A stretch of 64,000 nt of DNA from PALSA-607 sp963825425 (GCA_963825425.1 CAWGTF010000017.1:62001-126000); one strand, 5' to 3'. Counted from the stretch's first letter, positions 1 to 8,767 are shown. Made by a program: numbers and translations. Notes: generated by a model not told the origin, from the sequence alone.

Positions 1-2
1 CC

Positions 3-61
<59 letters not shown>

Positions 62-65
<4 letters not shown>

Positions 66-991
66 CGCGGGTTGCCGCTATTGACTGCGGGACGAACTCG
101 CTGCGGTTGCTCATCGCCGATGTCGATGCGGCGCGCGGCACGCTCGTCGACGTCGATCGCGAGATGAAGATCGTGCGCCTTGGGCAGGGGGTCGATCGCA
201 CCCGGCGCTTTGCTGACGACGCCTTGGAACGCACCTTCGCGGTCTGCCGCGACTACGCCGAACGAATCGATAGGCAGCACGTCGAGCGAGTGCGATTCGT
301 GGCCACCAGCGCATCGCGCGACGTGTCGAACCGGGACGCGTTCGTCGACGGGGTACGGCGCGCACTGGGAGTTGACCCCGAGGTGATCTCCGGCGATGAG
401 GAGGCCGCACTCTCGTTCGCCGGCGCGACTCGCGATCTTCTCGACGTCCCGGGAATGAAGGAGCCCTACCTTGTCGTCGACATCGGCGGCGGCTCGACCG
501 AATTCGTGGTTGGTGGGCGCGACGTCGAGGCGGCTCGCTCGGTCGACGTCGGGTGCGTGCGGCTGACCGAACGACACCTGCACGACGATCCGCCGACTTC
601 CGCGCAGATCGAAGCGGCGCGCGCCGACATCGTTGCGGCGATCGACGTCGCGGCGCAGACGGTGCCGATGAAGACGGCCGCGACGCTGGTCGGGCTGGCC
701 GGCTCCGTCACCACGGTCGCCGCCCTCGCGCTCGGTCTCGACGAGTACGACCCGGTGCGGATCCACCACTCGCGCATCTCGGCGGCGCAGGTCCACGTGG
801 TAGCCGAGCAGCTGCTGTCGATGACGCGCGCGCAGCGAGCCGCGCTGCCCGTCATGCATCCGGGACGCGTCGACGTGATCGGCGCCGGTGCGTTGGTGCT
901 CGACACGATCGTCTCAGCAGGTGGGGCTGCGGAGGTCGTGGCGAGCGAGCACGACATTCTCGACGGGATCGCGTTCTCTATCGGCGGTTGA
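62..991 (+). CDS. ppx: Ppx/GppA family exopolyphosphatase / guanosine pentaphosphatase
   Basis: This 309-residue protein belongs to the short actinobacterial Ppx/GppA family, which hydrolyses inorganic polyphosphate and/or pppGpp in the cytoplasm. Two actin-like ATPase motifs are visible: DCGTNSLRLLIAD near residue 8 and VVDIGGGSTEF near residue 140. The length matches family members that lack the C-terminal HD domain. I chose GTG at 62 because the conserved VAAIDCGTNS follows at once and the codon overlaps the upstream stop. A longer reading from 11 would add an Arg/Gly-rich, unlikely leader. The gene is intact and converges on the next one with 12 bp between them. Whether polyphosphate or pppGpp is preferred cannot be read from sequence. 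Confidence 0.93.
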
Positions 992-1003
992 TCGCCGGGC
1001 TAG

Positions 1004-1318
1004 CTACTCGCGGATCAGTGGACCTTGGACGGTGACGCTGGCGATGCCCGGTGCCTTGCGCAGGCCGGCGACGGAGGTGACCGGAACCTGGGCAACGAAT
1101 CCGTTGATCGCGGGCAGCCACTGAGTTACCTGGCCACCGGCCCGAATCACGTCATTGCGCGCCATCACGACGTGCCCGGTCGTTGCTCGCACCGTGACCG
1201 CAGTCCGCGCGACTTCATGGCGGTCGTAGGTCGTCGCGAAGCAGTACCGGTGAGCGGCACCGTGATCGCGACCGACGCCGCCGCCGCGAGCAGCGATTCG
1301 GCTGGCCTTGCTCGGCAT
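1004..1318 (-). CDS. small protein resembling a subtilase I9 propeptide / inhibitor, without protease domain
   Basis: The 104-residue product ends in a segment (INGFVAQVP, then VAGLRKAPGIASV) that resembles the inhibitor-I9 propeptide of subtilisin-like proteases, which folds the protease and blocks it. No catalytic S8 domain follows: the stop is 12 bp from ppx. The start MPSKASRI is basic, as in a signal peptide, but the hydrophobic core (LLAAAASVAITVPL) appears only in the neighbouring frame between about 1230 and 1295. Two compensating indels would restore a secreted protein. It may be a stand-alone I9 inhibitor or a truncated protease gene. Function is inferred from motif resemblance only. 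Confidence 0.5.
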   Translation of the reverse strand: MPSKASRIAARGGGVGRDHGAAHRYCFATTYDRHEVARTAVTVRATTGHVVMARNDVIRAGGQVTQWLPAINGFVAQVPVTSVAGLRKAPGIASVTVQGPLIRE

Positions 1319-1402
1319 GGCGCGGTGCCCCCTGAGGTTGCCGCGAATTGCGGCTTACTCGTGTTGTCGCCAGGATCCCCGGTCGCCCCATCCGCCGACC
1401 GG

Positions 1403-1436
1403 GCGCGGTGTTGCCGCGATCGCCGCAACACCGCGC
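1403..1436 (-). terminator. stem-loop, probable terminator of the cupin/sulfurtransferase operon
   Basis: A perfect 12-bp stem (GCGCGGTGTTGC with GCAACACCGCGC) closes a 10-base loop. It lies about 37 bp past the stop of the cupin gene and before the I9-like gene, both on the minus strand. No U-tract follows, which is common for actinobacterial terminators. Confidence 0.6.
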
Positions 1437-1472
1437 GCATCCGGCCCAGCGGCGCTTGCGCAGCGAGCGAAC

Positions 1473-1838
1473 TCAGTGCCGCTTGGCGTAGTCGGCGAAG
1501 CCTTGCCAGTCGATGACCACGCACGGCTCGTCGCCCACGGTCCACGCGTCGTGGCCGGGCGCCATGACCGCGAAGTCGCCGGGGCCGTACTCGAGCTCCT
1601 CGCCGTCGTCCATCACGACCTGCATGCGGCCCGACACGAAGTAGCCCATGTGGGCGGCCTGACAGCTGTCGGTCTTGGCGATCGGCTTGACGTGCTCAGA
1701 CCAGCGCCAGCCCGGCATGAACGTGGCGCGGCCGACTGGTCCGTCGTCGAGGTTCACCAGGACGACCTGACCCATGCCAGCCTCAAACGGGCGGATCTCT
1801 TCAGGATTGTCGAGACTCTTGCGAACGAGACGTGCCAT
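1473..1838 (-). CDS. cupin-domain protein
   Basis: This is a 121-residue single-domain cupin. A beta-barrel pattern is visible: WSEHVKPI and HMGYFVSGRMQVVMDDG, followed by YGPGDFAVMAPGHDAW. Histidines sit at the usual metal-ligand positions of motif 1, and GHDAW marks motif 2. The start is ATG at 1838, in front of ARLVRKSLDNPEE. A longer reading to 1973 would overlap the sulfurtransferase gene and has no support. The gene follows the sulfurtransferase by 11 bp on the same strand, so they are probably co-transcribed. The substrate is unknown. Small cupins of this kind often act in sulfur or small-molecule metabolism, and the neighbour fits that, but this is inference. Confidence 0.82.
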   Translation of the reverse strand: MARLVRKSLDNPEEIRPFEAGMGQVVLVNLDDGPVGRATFMPGWRWSEHVKPIAKTDSCQAAHMGYFVSGRMQVVMDDGEELEYGPGDFAVMAPGHDAWTVGDEPCVVIDWQGFADYAKRH

Positions 1839-1849
1839 GGCGATACCCC

Positions 1850-2698
1850 TTATCTCTTCGATCCCACTTGCACGGGGGACGACGGGAGTCGACCCCACTC
1901 GGCCCACGAGCCGTCGTAGACGCGGACGTCGTCGCGGCCCAACAGATACGTCAGCACGAACCAGGCGGTGCATGCACGGCCGCCGATCGTGCAGTAGGTG
2001 ATGACTTCCCCGGCATCGGTAGTCGTGCCGACGATCGCGCGTAACGACGCGAGGTCGACAAAGCTCCCACGTGCGTCGCGCATGTCGTCGATCGACAGCC
2101 GCTGGGCGCCCGGAACATGCCCGGCTCGGCCGCCTTCTTCCATGCCACCCGACGGCCAGAACCGTTCCCCGACGTACTCAGCTTCTGAGCGGACGTCGAT
2201 CAGGGTCAACGCAGGGTCGGTGATCGCCCGCCGCACGTCGAGAGCCGTCGCCCGTAGGCGCGGTTCCTCGTCGGGCAAGACGTAGTGCGTCGGTGTCGGC
2301 GCCGGAATCTCGACGTCCCAGGGCAGGCCGTCGGTCTCCCACACGTCGCGTGCGCAATCGAGCACTCTCGCGTCCACGTGACCGTAGAGCTTCATCAACC
2401 ACACGCCCATCGCGGGCGCGTAGCCGTAGAACACGACGGTGGAGTCCGAGTCGATGCCGGACCGCGAGAGGAGCTGTGAGAAGGCGCCGTTGTCCAGAGT
2501 CTGGTAGTTGGCGTCCTTGAGGTCGGCGTAGACGTTCCACAAGACCGCGCCGGGGATGTGGCCGGCGTTGTAGGCGGCCGGGCTGACGTCGATCTCGACG
2601 ACTCGAAGGTTCGGATCATGCAGGTGCTGTGCGAGCCACGCTGCGTCGACGAGGACGTCGTCTCGGGTCAGTCGGGTAGGTGTCAGGGTGTTGCTCAT
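1850..2698 (-). CDS. sseA: two-domain rhodanese: thiosulfate / 3-mercaptopyruvate sulfurtransferase
   Basis: This 282-residue cytoplasmic enzyme has two tandem rhodanese domains (about 14-130 and 150-275). It moves sulfane sulfur from thiosulfate or 3-mercaptopyruvate to an acceptor such as cyanide or a thiol. The catalytic cysteine is C236 in YCTIGGRA of the C-terminal domain. The loop CTIGGRA is closer to thiosulfate sulfurtransferases (CRxGxR/K) than to the CG(S/T)GVT loop of mercaptopyruvate enzymes. The N-terminal domain retains the AGHIPGA signature. Start and length are normal. It leads an operon with the cupin gene. Confidence 0.9.
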   Translation of the reverse strand: MSNTLTPTRLTRDDVLVDAAWLAQHLHDPNLRVVEIDVSPAAYNAGHIPGAVLWNVYADLKDANYQTLDNGAFSQLLSRSGIDSDSTVVFYGYAPAMGVWLMKLYGHVDARVLDCARDVWETDGLPWDVEIPAPTPTHYVLPDEEPRLRATALDVRRAITDPALTLIDVRSEAEYVGERFWPSGGMEEGGRAGHVPGAQRLSIDDMRDARGSFVDLASLRAIVGTTTDAGEVITYCTIGGRACTAWFVLTYLLGRDDVRVYDGSWAEWGRLPSSPVQVGSKR

Positions 2699-2720
2699 CG
2701 CCGGCCTCCGTCAGGTGTGC

Positions 2721-2879
2721 TTACTCGACCTGAATCCAGCCGAGCAGGTCCTCTCGCCCGACTGACTCAAGGAGGGCCGGATGATCAGTGCTCATGTGTC
2801 CGCGGATCGTGGAGATCACCTCGTCGTCGGTACCACCCCGAGCAACAAAGCCACATTCGCAGCGGATGATCCTGGCCAT
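2721..2879 (-). CDS. DUF1059 small protein
   Basis: This 52-residue protein begins MARIIRCECGFVARG and ends with the signature REDLLGWIQVE, which is the DUF1059 pattern. A Cys-X-Cys pair at residues 7 and 9 and two histidines (GHMSTDH) could bind metal, as proposed for the family. The function is unknown. ATG at 2879 is preceded by a GGAGG-like ribosome site (CCAGGAGGACGAG). It is divergent from the SARP gene, with about 49 bp for both promoters, and that layout suggests the regulator may control it. Confidence 0.85.
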   Translation of the reverse strand: MARIIRCECGFVARGGTDDEVISTIRGHMSTDHPALLESVGREDLLGWIQVE

Positions 2880-2928
2880 CTCGTCCTCCTGGACTGTTGT
2901 ATGCCGGCGTGCTTGGCAGAATGTTGGC

Positions 2929-3683
2929 GTGACCTTGGCGCCGACGCTAGTGAACAGGATCCAGCTCTGCGGGCCGACCGTGATAGAGCTCGCCGGCCGG
3001 CGGGTAGAAGGCGCGCTGCCGGGTCGGCAGGGTCGGGTGCTGTTCGCTTATCTGGTGCTGAATCGGCACCGGCTCGCCAGCCGCGACGAGCTGGCCGCGT
3101 CGCTGTGGCCCGGGCAGCTTCCGGCGGCGAACGAAGCGGCCTTCAACGCGTTGCTTTCCAAGCTACGCAAGGCAATTGCGCCCGGCACGATCGATGGCCG
3201 GTCGAGCCTGCGGCTGCAGTTGGACGACGAGGCATGGGTCGACATCGAAGTCGCTGAGGCGGCCGTGCACCGGGCGAGTCGCGCATTGTTCTGGGCAATT
3301 GCAAGGGCGCGTGGGGCGCCTCGCTGGCCGCGTTGTTCATATCTGAGCGGGAATTCCTGCCTGGCGAGGATGCATCGTGGATCGACGACCAGCGCGCGCG
3401 GCTCGCCCAGATCAGGCGCCGGGCGCTTGAGGCGTATGCCGCCGCGGCTCTGGGCACCGGGGGCACCGAACTGCTTGCGGCTGTGCGGGCCGGCCGGCAG
3501 CTCGTACAGCTCGATCCATTGCGCGAGACCGGGTACCAGATCCTGATGCAAGCCCTTACTGCACAAGGGAATTCGGCCGAAGCGCTGCGGGTCTACGCCG
3601 ACCTGTGCGACGTGCTGCGCGACGAACTCGGCGTCTCTCCGAGCGCGCCCATTCAGGCCGTTTACCAATCCCTGCTGCGGTGA
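2929..3683 (+). CDS. SARP/AfsR-type transcriptional regulator with BTAD domain (frameshifted)
   Basis: The N-terminal half (to about 3275) is an OmpR-like winged-helix domain (IQLCGPTVIELAGRRV, LLSKLRKAI). After a one-base frame change near 3270-3290 it continues with KGAWGASLAALFISERE and a bacterial transcriptional activation domain (ALRVYADLCDVLRDELG, PIQAVYQSLLR). This is the classic SARP layout of about 250 residues: DNA binding followed by BTAD, with no ATPase. SARPs activate target promoters by binding direct repeats and RNA polymerase. GTG at 2929 fits the start of the conserved region. The break looks like a missing base and may be a sequencing error. Target genes are unknown; the divergent DUF1059 gene is a candidate. 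Confidence 0.8.
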
Positions 3684-3686
3684 GCG

Positions 3687-4451
3687 GTGCGAGCAAGGCC
3701 GGCGGCGAGCGCTGACGACGTGCGGCGGCAGGCGGCTGCGGCGCGCACGCTCGACGAGCTGACCGCCGACAGCACGACGTGCCGGGCCTGTCCGCGACTC
3801 GTGAGCTGGCGCGAAGAGGTCGCCCGGGTCAAACGCCGGTCGTTCGCGGACGAGCCGTACTGGGGACGTCCGGTTCCCGGGCTGGGGCGATCCGCGAGCG
3901 CGCATCGTGATCGTCGGACTCGCTCCCGCCGCCCACGGCGGCAACCGCACCGGCCGCGTCTTCACCGGCGACCGCAGCGGCGACTGGCTGTTCGCCGCGC
4001 TGCACCGGGCCGGTCTGGCCGCCAAGCCGACGAGCGTGCGCGCCGACGACGGACAGCAGCTGATCGGCGTCCGGATGGTTGCTGCGGTTCGATGTGCCCC
4101 GCCCGCGAACAAGCCGACGACCGACGAGCGCGACACCTGCCGCCCGTGGCTGGTCCGCGAGCTCGAATTGCTCGCGCCGACGCTGCGGGTGCTGGTCGTC
4201 TTGGGCGGCTTCGGCTGGCAGGCGTTGCTGCCGAATCTGGCCGCCGCCGGGTATGCGCTGCCACGCCCGCTGCCGCGCTTCGGCCACGGCGTGCGCGTCG
4301 AGCTATCGGGCGCCGATCGGTGCCAGGGCGCTGTCGGTGCTCGGCTGCTACCACCCGAGCCAGCAGAACACCTTCACCGGCAAGCTCACCGAGGGCATGC
4401 TCGACGACGTGCTCGGAACTGGCGAAAACGCTGGCCCAGATAGGCTCGTAG
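3687..4451 (+). CDS. uracil-DNA glycosylase, family 5 (UdgB-like), frameshifted
   Basis: Three segments in three frames add up to one family-5 uracil-DNA glycosylase. The first has the iron-sulfur type TTCRACPRL and VPGLG/GDPRAR. The second has the motif GLAPAAHGGNRTGRVFTGD, which is diagnostic for family 5. The third has GCYHPSQQNTFTGKLT, the second active-site motif. Frame changes fall near 3860-3880, 4300-4325 and 4410, each like one extra base, and the last restores ELAKTLAQIGS and the stop at 4451. The enzyme removes uracil and other deaminated bases from DNA, and a 4Fe-4S cluster is expected. It is placed between the SARP gene and ndh. It is either an error-laden copy of a working gene or a pseudogene. 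Confidence 0.82.
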   Translation: MRARPAASADDVRRQAAAARTLDELTADSTTCRACPRLVSWREEVARVKRRSFADEPYWGRPVPGLGRSASAHRDRRTRSRRPRRQPHRPRLHRRPQRRLAVRRAAPGRSGRQADERARRRRTAADRRPDGCCGSMCPAREQADDRRARHLPPVAGPRARIARADAAGAGRLGRLRLAGVAAESGRRRVCAATPAAALRPRRARRAIGRRSVPGRCRCSAATTRASRTPSPASSPRACSTTCSELAKTLAQIGS

Positions 4452-4453
4452 GC

Positions 4454-5899
4454 ATGGCACAGATGCAGAGCCAGCCAATCGCCGGGCGTCAGAGACCGCA
4501 CATCCTGATCGTCGGCGGCGGCTACGTCGGCATGTACACGGCGCTGCGCCTGAGCAAGCGGCTGCGCCGCGACGAGGCGATGGTCACGGTCATCGATCCG
4601 CTGTCGTACATGACGTACCAGCCGTTCTTGCCCGAGGCCGCGGCCGGCAACCTCGAGCCCCGGCATGTCGTCGTCCCGCTACGTCGTGTTTTGCCGCATG
4701 CACAGATCCTCAATGGCCGGGTCACCCGCATCGAGCACGGACGTCGAGTGGTGACGTTCTTGCCGAACGCTGGTCGATCGGTCGAGATCTCCTACGACAT
4801 CATCGTGGTCGCGCCGGGTTCGGTGGCGCGCACGTTGCCGATTCCGGGACTCGCCGAGAACGGCATCGGTTTCAAGACGGTCGGCGAAGCGATCTTCTTG
4901 CGCAACCACGTCTTGTCGAAGCTCGACATTGCCGCATCGACTGCGGACGCTGCGGTGCGCAGGCGCGCCCTCACGTTCGTTTTCGTCGGTGGCGGCTATG
5001 CGGGTGTCGAGGCAATGGCCGAACTCGAAGACATGGCGCGCGACGCCTGCAAGTCTTACGACGGCGTCGAGCCGTCGGACATGCGGTGGGTGCTCGTCGA
5101 GGCGAGCGATCGCATCCTGCCCGAGGTCAGCCGTGACATGGGTGTCTACACGGTCAATGAACTGCTGCGCCGCAACATCGAGGTGCGGCTCGGTACCCGG
5201 TTGAACTCAGCCGAGGAGCATCGCATCGTGTTGTCGGACGGCGATGAGTTCGAGGCCGACACGTTGGTCTGGACCGCAGGTGTGAAGCCCAACCCACTGG
5301 TGGCCGACACCGACTTCCCGCTCGACGAGAAGGGTCGGATCAAAGGCACCGCGTTCCTGCGGATCGACGGTGTCGACGATGCCTGGACCGCGGGTGACAG
5401 CGCGGCGATCCCGGATCTGACCAACCCGGGGCAGCTGACCGGTCCGAGCGCGCAACACGCGGTCCGACAGGCGCACCGGCTCGGCGACAACATCGTCGCG
5501 GTGTTGCGCGGTGGCGAGCCGACCGAGTACCGGCACGAATACGTCGGGTCGGTCGCGAGTCTTGGGCTGCACAAGGGCGTTGCGCAGCTCAAGCTCGCGG
5601 GAGTGAGCATCAAGCTGCGCGGCTGGCCGGCCTGGTTCGTGCACCGCACGTATCACCTGTCGCGGGTGCCGACGTTCAATCGCAAGGTGCGGGTGGCCGC
5701 CGACTGGACGCTTGCGTTGTTCTTCCATCGCGAGATCGTGTCGCTCGGTGCGTTGCAAAATCCGCGCGACGAGTTCGAGCTGGCGACGAAGCCCGCGTTA
5801 CCACCGGCCGAGAAGACCGCGCGCGCCACGAAAGGCGGCGCCGGTCGAAGAAGACGCCGGCCCCTCGTCGTCCCGAATAGGTTTTGCCGTTCCAGCTAG
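4454..5899 (+). CDS. ndh: type II NADH dehydrogenase (NDH-2)
   Basis: This 481-residue flavoprotein passes electrons from NADH to membrane quinone without pumping protons. The FAD-binding motif GGGYVG lies near residue 20 and the NADH-binding motif GGGYAG near residue 180. The ATG(D) motif region reads DAWTAGDSAAIPD near 310. C-terminal membrane-anchoring amphipathic segments include LRGWPAWFVHRTYHL. The start ATG at 4454 follows the glycosylase stop by two bases. The last 30 residues are Arg-rich and atypical (GRRRRRPLVVPNRFCRSS), so the true end could be slightly earlier if a base is misread. A tRNA begins five bases after the stop. Confidence 0.93.
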   Translation: MAQMQSQPIAGRQRPHILIVGGGYVGMYTALRLSKRLRRDEAMVTVIDPLSYMTYQPFLPEAAAGNLEPRHVVVPLRRVLPHAQILNGRVTRIEHGRRVVTFLPNAGRSVEISYDIIVVAPGSVARTLPIPGLAENGIGFKTVGEAIFLRNHVLSKLDIAASTADAAVRRRALTFVFVGGGYAGVEAMAELEDMARDACKSYDGVEPSDMRWVLVEASDRILPEVSRDMGVYTVNELLRRNIEVRLGTRLNSAEEHRIVLSDGDEFEADTLVWTAGVKPNPLVADTDFPLDEKGRIKGTAFLRIDGVDDAWTAGDSAAIPDLTNPGQLTGPSAQHAVRQAHRLGDNIVAVLRGGEPTEYRHEYVGSVASLGLHKGVAQLKLAGVSIKLRGWPAWFVHRTYHLSRVPTFNRKVRVAADWTLALFFHREIVSLGALQNPRDEFELATKPALPPAEKTARATKGGAGRRRRRPLVVPNRFCRSS

Positions 5900-5904
5900 G
5901 TCTG

Positions 5905-5978
5905 GCCCCCGTAGCCCAACAGGCAGAGGCGAACCCCTTAAAAGGGTTGCAGTGTCGGTTCGACTCCGACCGGGGGCA
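5905..5978 (+). tRNA. tRNA with anticodon UAA (Leu, UUA codon) but short variable loop
   Basis: A full cloverleaf can be drawn. The 7-bp acceptor stem pairs GCCCCCG with CGGGGGC. The anticodon stem AACCC/GGGTT holds the loop CTTAAAA. The T stem GTCGG/CCGAC holds the loop TTCGACT, and the discriminator is A at 5978, followed by CC but no encoded final A. The anticodon is TAA, which reads the UUA codon. The variable region is only five bases (GCAGT), whereas bacterial tRNA-Leu normally has a long variable arm. The D arm has a 3-bp stem (GCC/GGC) and an 11-base loop, which is more like class II tRNAs. UUA is rare in GC-rich genomes; one example here is the TTA codon at 47261 in ogt. Amino-acid identity is therefore inferred from the anticodon alone. 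Confidence 0.85.
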
Positions 5979-6000
5979 CCGGGGCGAAGTCCGGTCGGCG

Positions 6001-6228
6001 CTACAGGTCGTGCGCGATGCGGCGCTTCTCGTGCTCGCGCACGATCGCGCTCGCGTACCCGTGCGGGATGGCGTGCTCGTCGCTTAGCCAATTGACCCGC
6101 TCATCGAGCCGCAGAAAGCTCGGGCCCTGCTCGATCTCGTGGAACCACTCTGGAAGCCCGCGGCCGGTGACCTGCGGGATCCTTTCGACGAGGTTGCGAT
6201 GCGTGTCCTCGGAGTGGTGCACGGTCAT
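6001..6228 (-). CDS. DUF4287-type small protein
   Basis: This 75-residue soluble protein has the pattern of DUF4287 (RNLVERIPQVTGRGLPEWF, then HAIPHGYASAIVREHEKRR). The domain also occurs fused to DUF5655 in stress-related proteins, and its function is unknown. ATG at 6228 is preceded by CTGGAGGCGCTC, a strong ribosome site, which decides against the upstream ATG at 6270. It is isolated, convergent with the tRNA and divergent from the next short gene. Confidence 0.75.
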   Translation of the reverse strand: MTVHHSEDTHRNLVERIPQVTGRGLPEWFHEIEQGPSFLRLDERVNWLSDEHAIPHGYASAIVREHEKRRIAHDL

Positions 6229-6344
6229 GAGCGCCTCCAGGGCGAGCCGAACTCTCAGTGGTCCATACATTCAGGGTGCCGCAGCGTACCCGCGAGGGCA
6301 AGCGTGGCGTTCGGGACCTTGGTCGTGGGGACCGTCGCGATAAC

Positions 6345-6739
6345 GTGCGGGCCGTGCCCGCCGTCCCCCCGTCGCTCGCCCGTGATCTCGACAGCATCGT
6401 CAAGACCCTCCGCAACCACCCCGGCGGGACGTCTGCGGGCGCGCCTGTCGGGGCCGTTTCACAGCCGGGCGGACGCCGGGAGGGCGCTGGCCCGCGTCTC
6501 TCGCGATCGCCGCCCAGGGCATCGAGGACGCCGATCGGCCGGCGATGCCGCAGTGGCGCGAACCGCCGGTGCTCGCCGACCTTGCGGTGGGTGATCAGGT
6601 GCGGGTTCTGGCGCACGACTTCCTGGCCGTCCTGCCGAGTGCAGCCAGCGTCGTCTGGACGCCGGGTGGCCGGGTGCCGCGGGCGGAGCTGGTCCGCGAC
6701 GTCGTCAGCTCGGTGGCGGAGGTTGCCGGATTCCTCTGA
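6345..6739 (+). CDS. hypothetical protein, frameshifted
   Basis: I do not recognise the family. A plausible protein of about 130 residues can be joined from three frames: LARDLDSIVKTLRNH (to about 6418), RLRARLSGPFHSRADAGRALA (to about 6495), then IAAQGIEDADRPAMPQWREPP to VAEVAGFL. The joins look like single extra bases. The last part (LADLAVGDQVRVLAHDFLAVL, then WTPGGRVPRAELV) has normal amphipathic helices and codon bias, which is why I keep it. GTG at 6345 or 6354 could start it. It ends 12 bp before the diguanylate cyclase reading frame on the same strand and may be co-transcribed with it. Confidence 0.45.
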
Positions 6740-6789
6740 CGCGCCGGGGCTTGTCTCAGAACGAGCCCTCGCCGGCCGATGGTGTGGGC

Positions 6790-8767
6790 ATGGTGCAAGT
6801 CGGACATGAGGCCGGTGCTGCTGGGCGGCGCCTCGTGGTCGTGGTCCTCGATCAGGTGAATGCGTACCAGACCCAGCTGCTCGACGGCATTCGCAGTGTG
6901 TTGGACGGCGGGTACCATCCGGTTGTCGTCTACGTGAACGACACGTTCGCCCACACGATTCGGTCGCCGGTGCGACGGCTGTTGGAGTCGGGCCTGGCCG
7001 GTGGCGTGATCGCCACCATGCTCAGCGACCCCGACTCGCAGAGCGACCTGACAGCCATGGTGGGCGGCCTCGCCGCCGAAGTCCCTGTGGTCCAGGTCGG
7101 CGCCCCACTGGCCGGTGAAACGTCGGTTGGCACCGACAACGTCGCGGGCATGGCGGCCGTGATGGCGCATGTGCTCGATGACGTTGGTGCCTCGCGGATC
7201 GTCATCGTGCGCGGTCCCGACCACCACCCCGACTCCGCAGAACGCGAACGTGCGGTCGTGTCCGCGCTAGCGGCGCGCGCGCTCGCGCTGCCGGTCGGAG
7301 CGGTCCTCGATGGTGAGTTCGACCGCGATACCGCGTACGCGGCGGTAGTCGGCTTCCTTGCCGCTGGTTCTCCACCCGATGCGGTCGTCGCGTTTAACGA
7401 TCGATCTGCTGCAGGTGTGCTCGATGCACTCAACGACGCGGGCCTCACCGTACCTGGCGACGTCGCGCTCACCGGGTTCGATGATGACGGTATCGCGGTC
7501 GACTGCGTCCCGATGTTGACCACGGTGAATCAGCACCTGTACGCGCAGGGTGCCAGAGCAGCGTCGTGCTTGCTGGACAGGATGAATGGGCAGCCACCCC
7601 GCGGACATGTTGTCGTCACGCCGTCACTGGTGGTGCGTGGGTCAACCGATGCAGCATGGACCGAGGCTGTTGAGGTGCCGAAGCGCAGCCCAGCGATCGC
7701 AGCCTTGTCGAGCCCGAACACGCTCGCCTTGATGAACCGGGCGCGTTCGATGAGCCGAGCGTTCATGGGGTGTCGCACACTCGATGACCTACTGCGCGAA
7801 CTCAGCGCGAGCATTCCCCAACTCGGGCTGCGTCGATGCCTGCTCGTCCTCAACAGCGACTATGTCGATCACGTGCCGACCCGCGGAAAGTTGGTGCTCG
7901 TCCACGTCGACAAGAGGACGCTGCTTGCTCCGGACGCGGAGTCGTTCGACCTCCGCGGCGCGGCGGCACCTCCGGAGCTTCTCCATGCTCTCGCTCGCGG
8001 CTATCTGATGCTGCAGCCGCTCACCGTCGGCAGTGAAGAACTCGGGTACGTGCTGTTCGAGCCGGATGGCTCGGACAGCTTCGTCGGGGAGGTGCTGGGG
8101 ATGGACCTCGGTCGTGCTCTCGACACCGTCTTGCGGATCGAGCGGCATACCGACGTCCTCGAAGGTCTGGTGTCCGCCCGTACGCAGGAGTTGCGAGCCC
8201 AGATCGCGATTCGGGTCCGTGCTGAGGACCATCTGCGACGAGCCAACGACGAACTCAACCGGCTGTCGAAGTCCGACGGGCTGACGATGATCGCCAATCG
8301 GGCTGCCTTCGACGAGTACCTGCAGGAGCAATGGGATGTGCACCTCGCGAGTGGAGCAAAGCAGCTCTCACTGGTCTTCATGGACGTGGATCATTTCAAG
8401 CGGCTCAACGATACGTACGGGCACGTGATCGGTGACGAATGCTTGCGGGTCGTCGCCAACTGTCTGCAAGAGGCGACGTGGTCGCCCGGCGATCTGGCCG
8501 CCCGATTCGGTGGTGACGAGTTCGCCGCCGTTCTGCCGCGAACCGATGCGGTGGGGGCCGCAGCCGTCGCCGCACGCGTCCAAGATTCGATCAACCGCGT
8601 CGTCAGTCAGCGGCCCAGCTGGCCAGGACGTGGCGTTCACCGTGAGCATCGGCGTCGCGACCGTGCGGCCAAGCCGGTCGACAACTCCCACTGAGCTGCT
8701 CGCGAAAGCCGACGCGGCTCTGTACGAGGCGAAGACCGGGGGGCGCGACCGCGTGGTGACGGCGTGA
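6790..8767 (+). CDS. diguanylate cyclase with LacI-like ligand-binding sensor domain (frameshifted near the end)
   Basis: Residues about 15-290 form a LacI/GalR-type periplasmic-binding-protein fold (RLVVVVLDQVNAYQTQLLDGI, FDDDGIAVDCVPMLTTV, TPSLVVRGSTDAAW) but lack the usual HTH. A middle region of about 150 residues resembles a sensory linker, a coiled coil follows (RAEDHLRRANDELNRLSKSD), and then a GGDEF domain with intact FGGDEF near residue 573. The GGDEF domain makes c-di-GMP from two GTP. The product-inhibition site (RxxD before GGDEF) reads SPGD, so feedback control seems lost. A frame change near 8620 (one extra base) is needed to reach VAFTVSIGVATV and the stop at 8767. No signal peptide or membrane segment is visible, so a cytoplasmic sugar-like ligand is likely. 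A TTG at 6751 and a GTG at 6784 are alternative starts. Confidence 0.85.

Noticed and set aside
3048..4136. 362-codon minus-strand frame across the SARP and UDG genes
   Set aside because: Arg/Ser/Pro-rich shadow; the plus strand carries recognisable domains even though its frame is broken.
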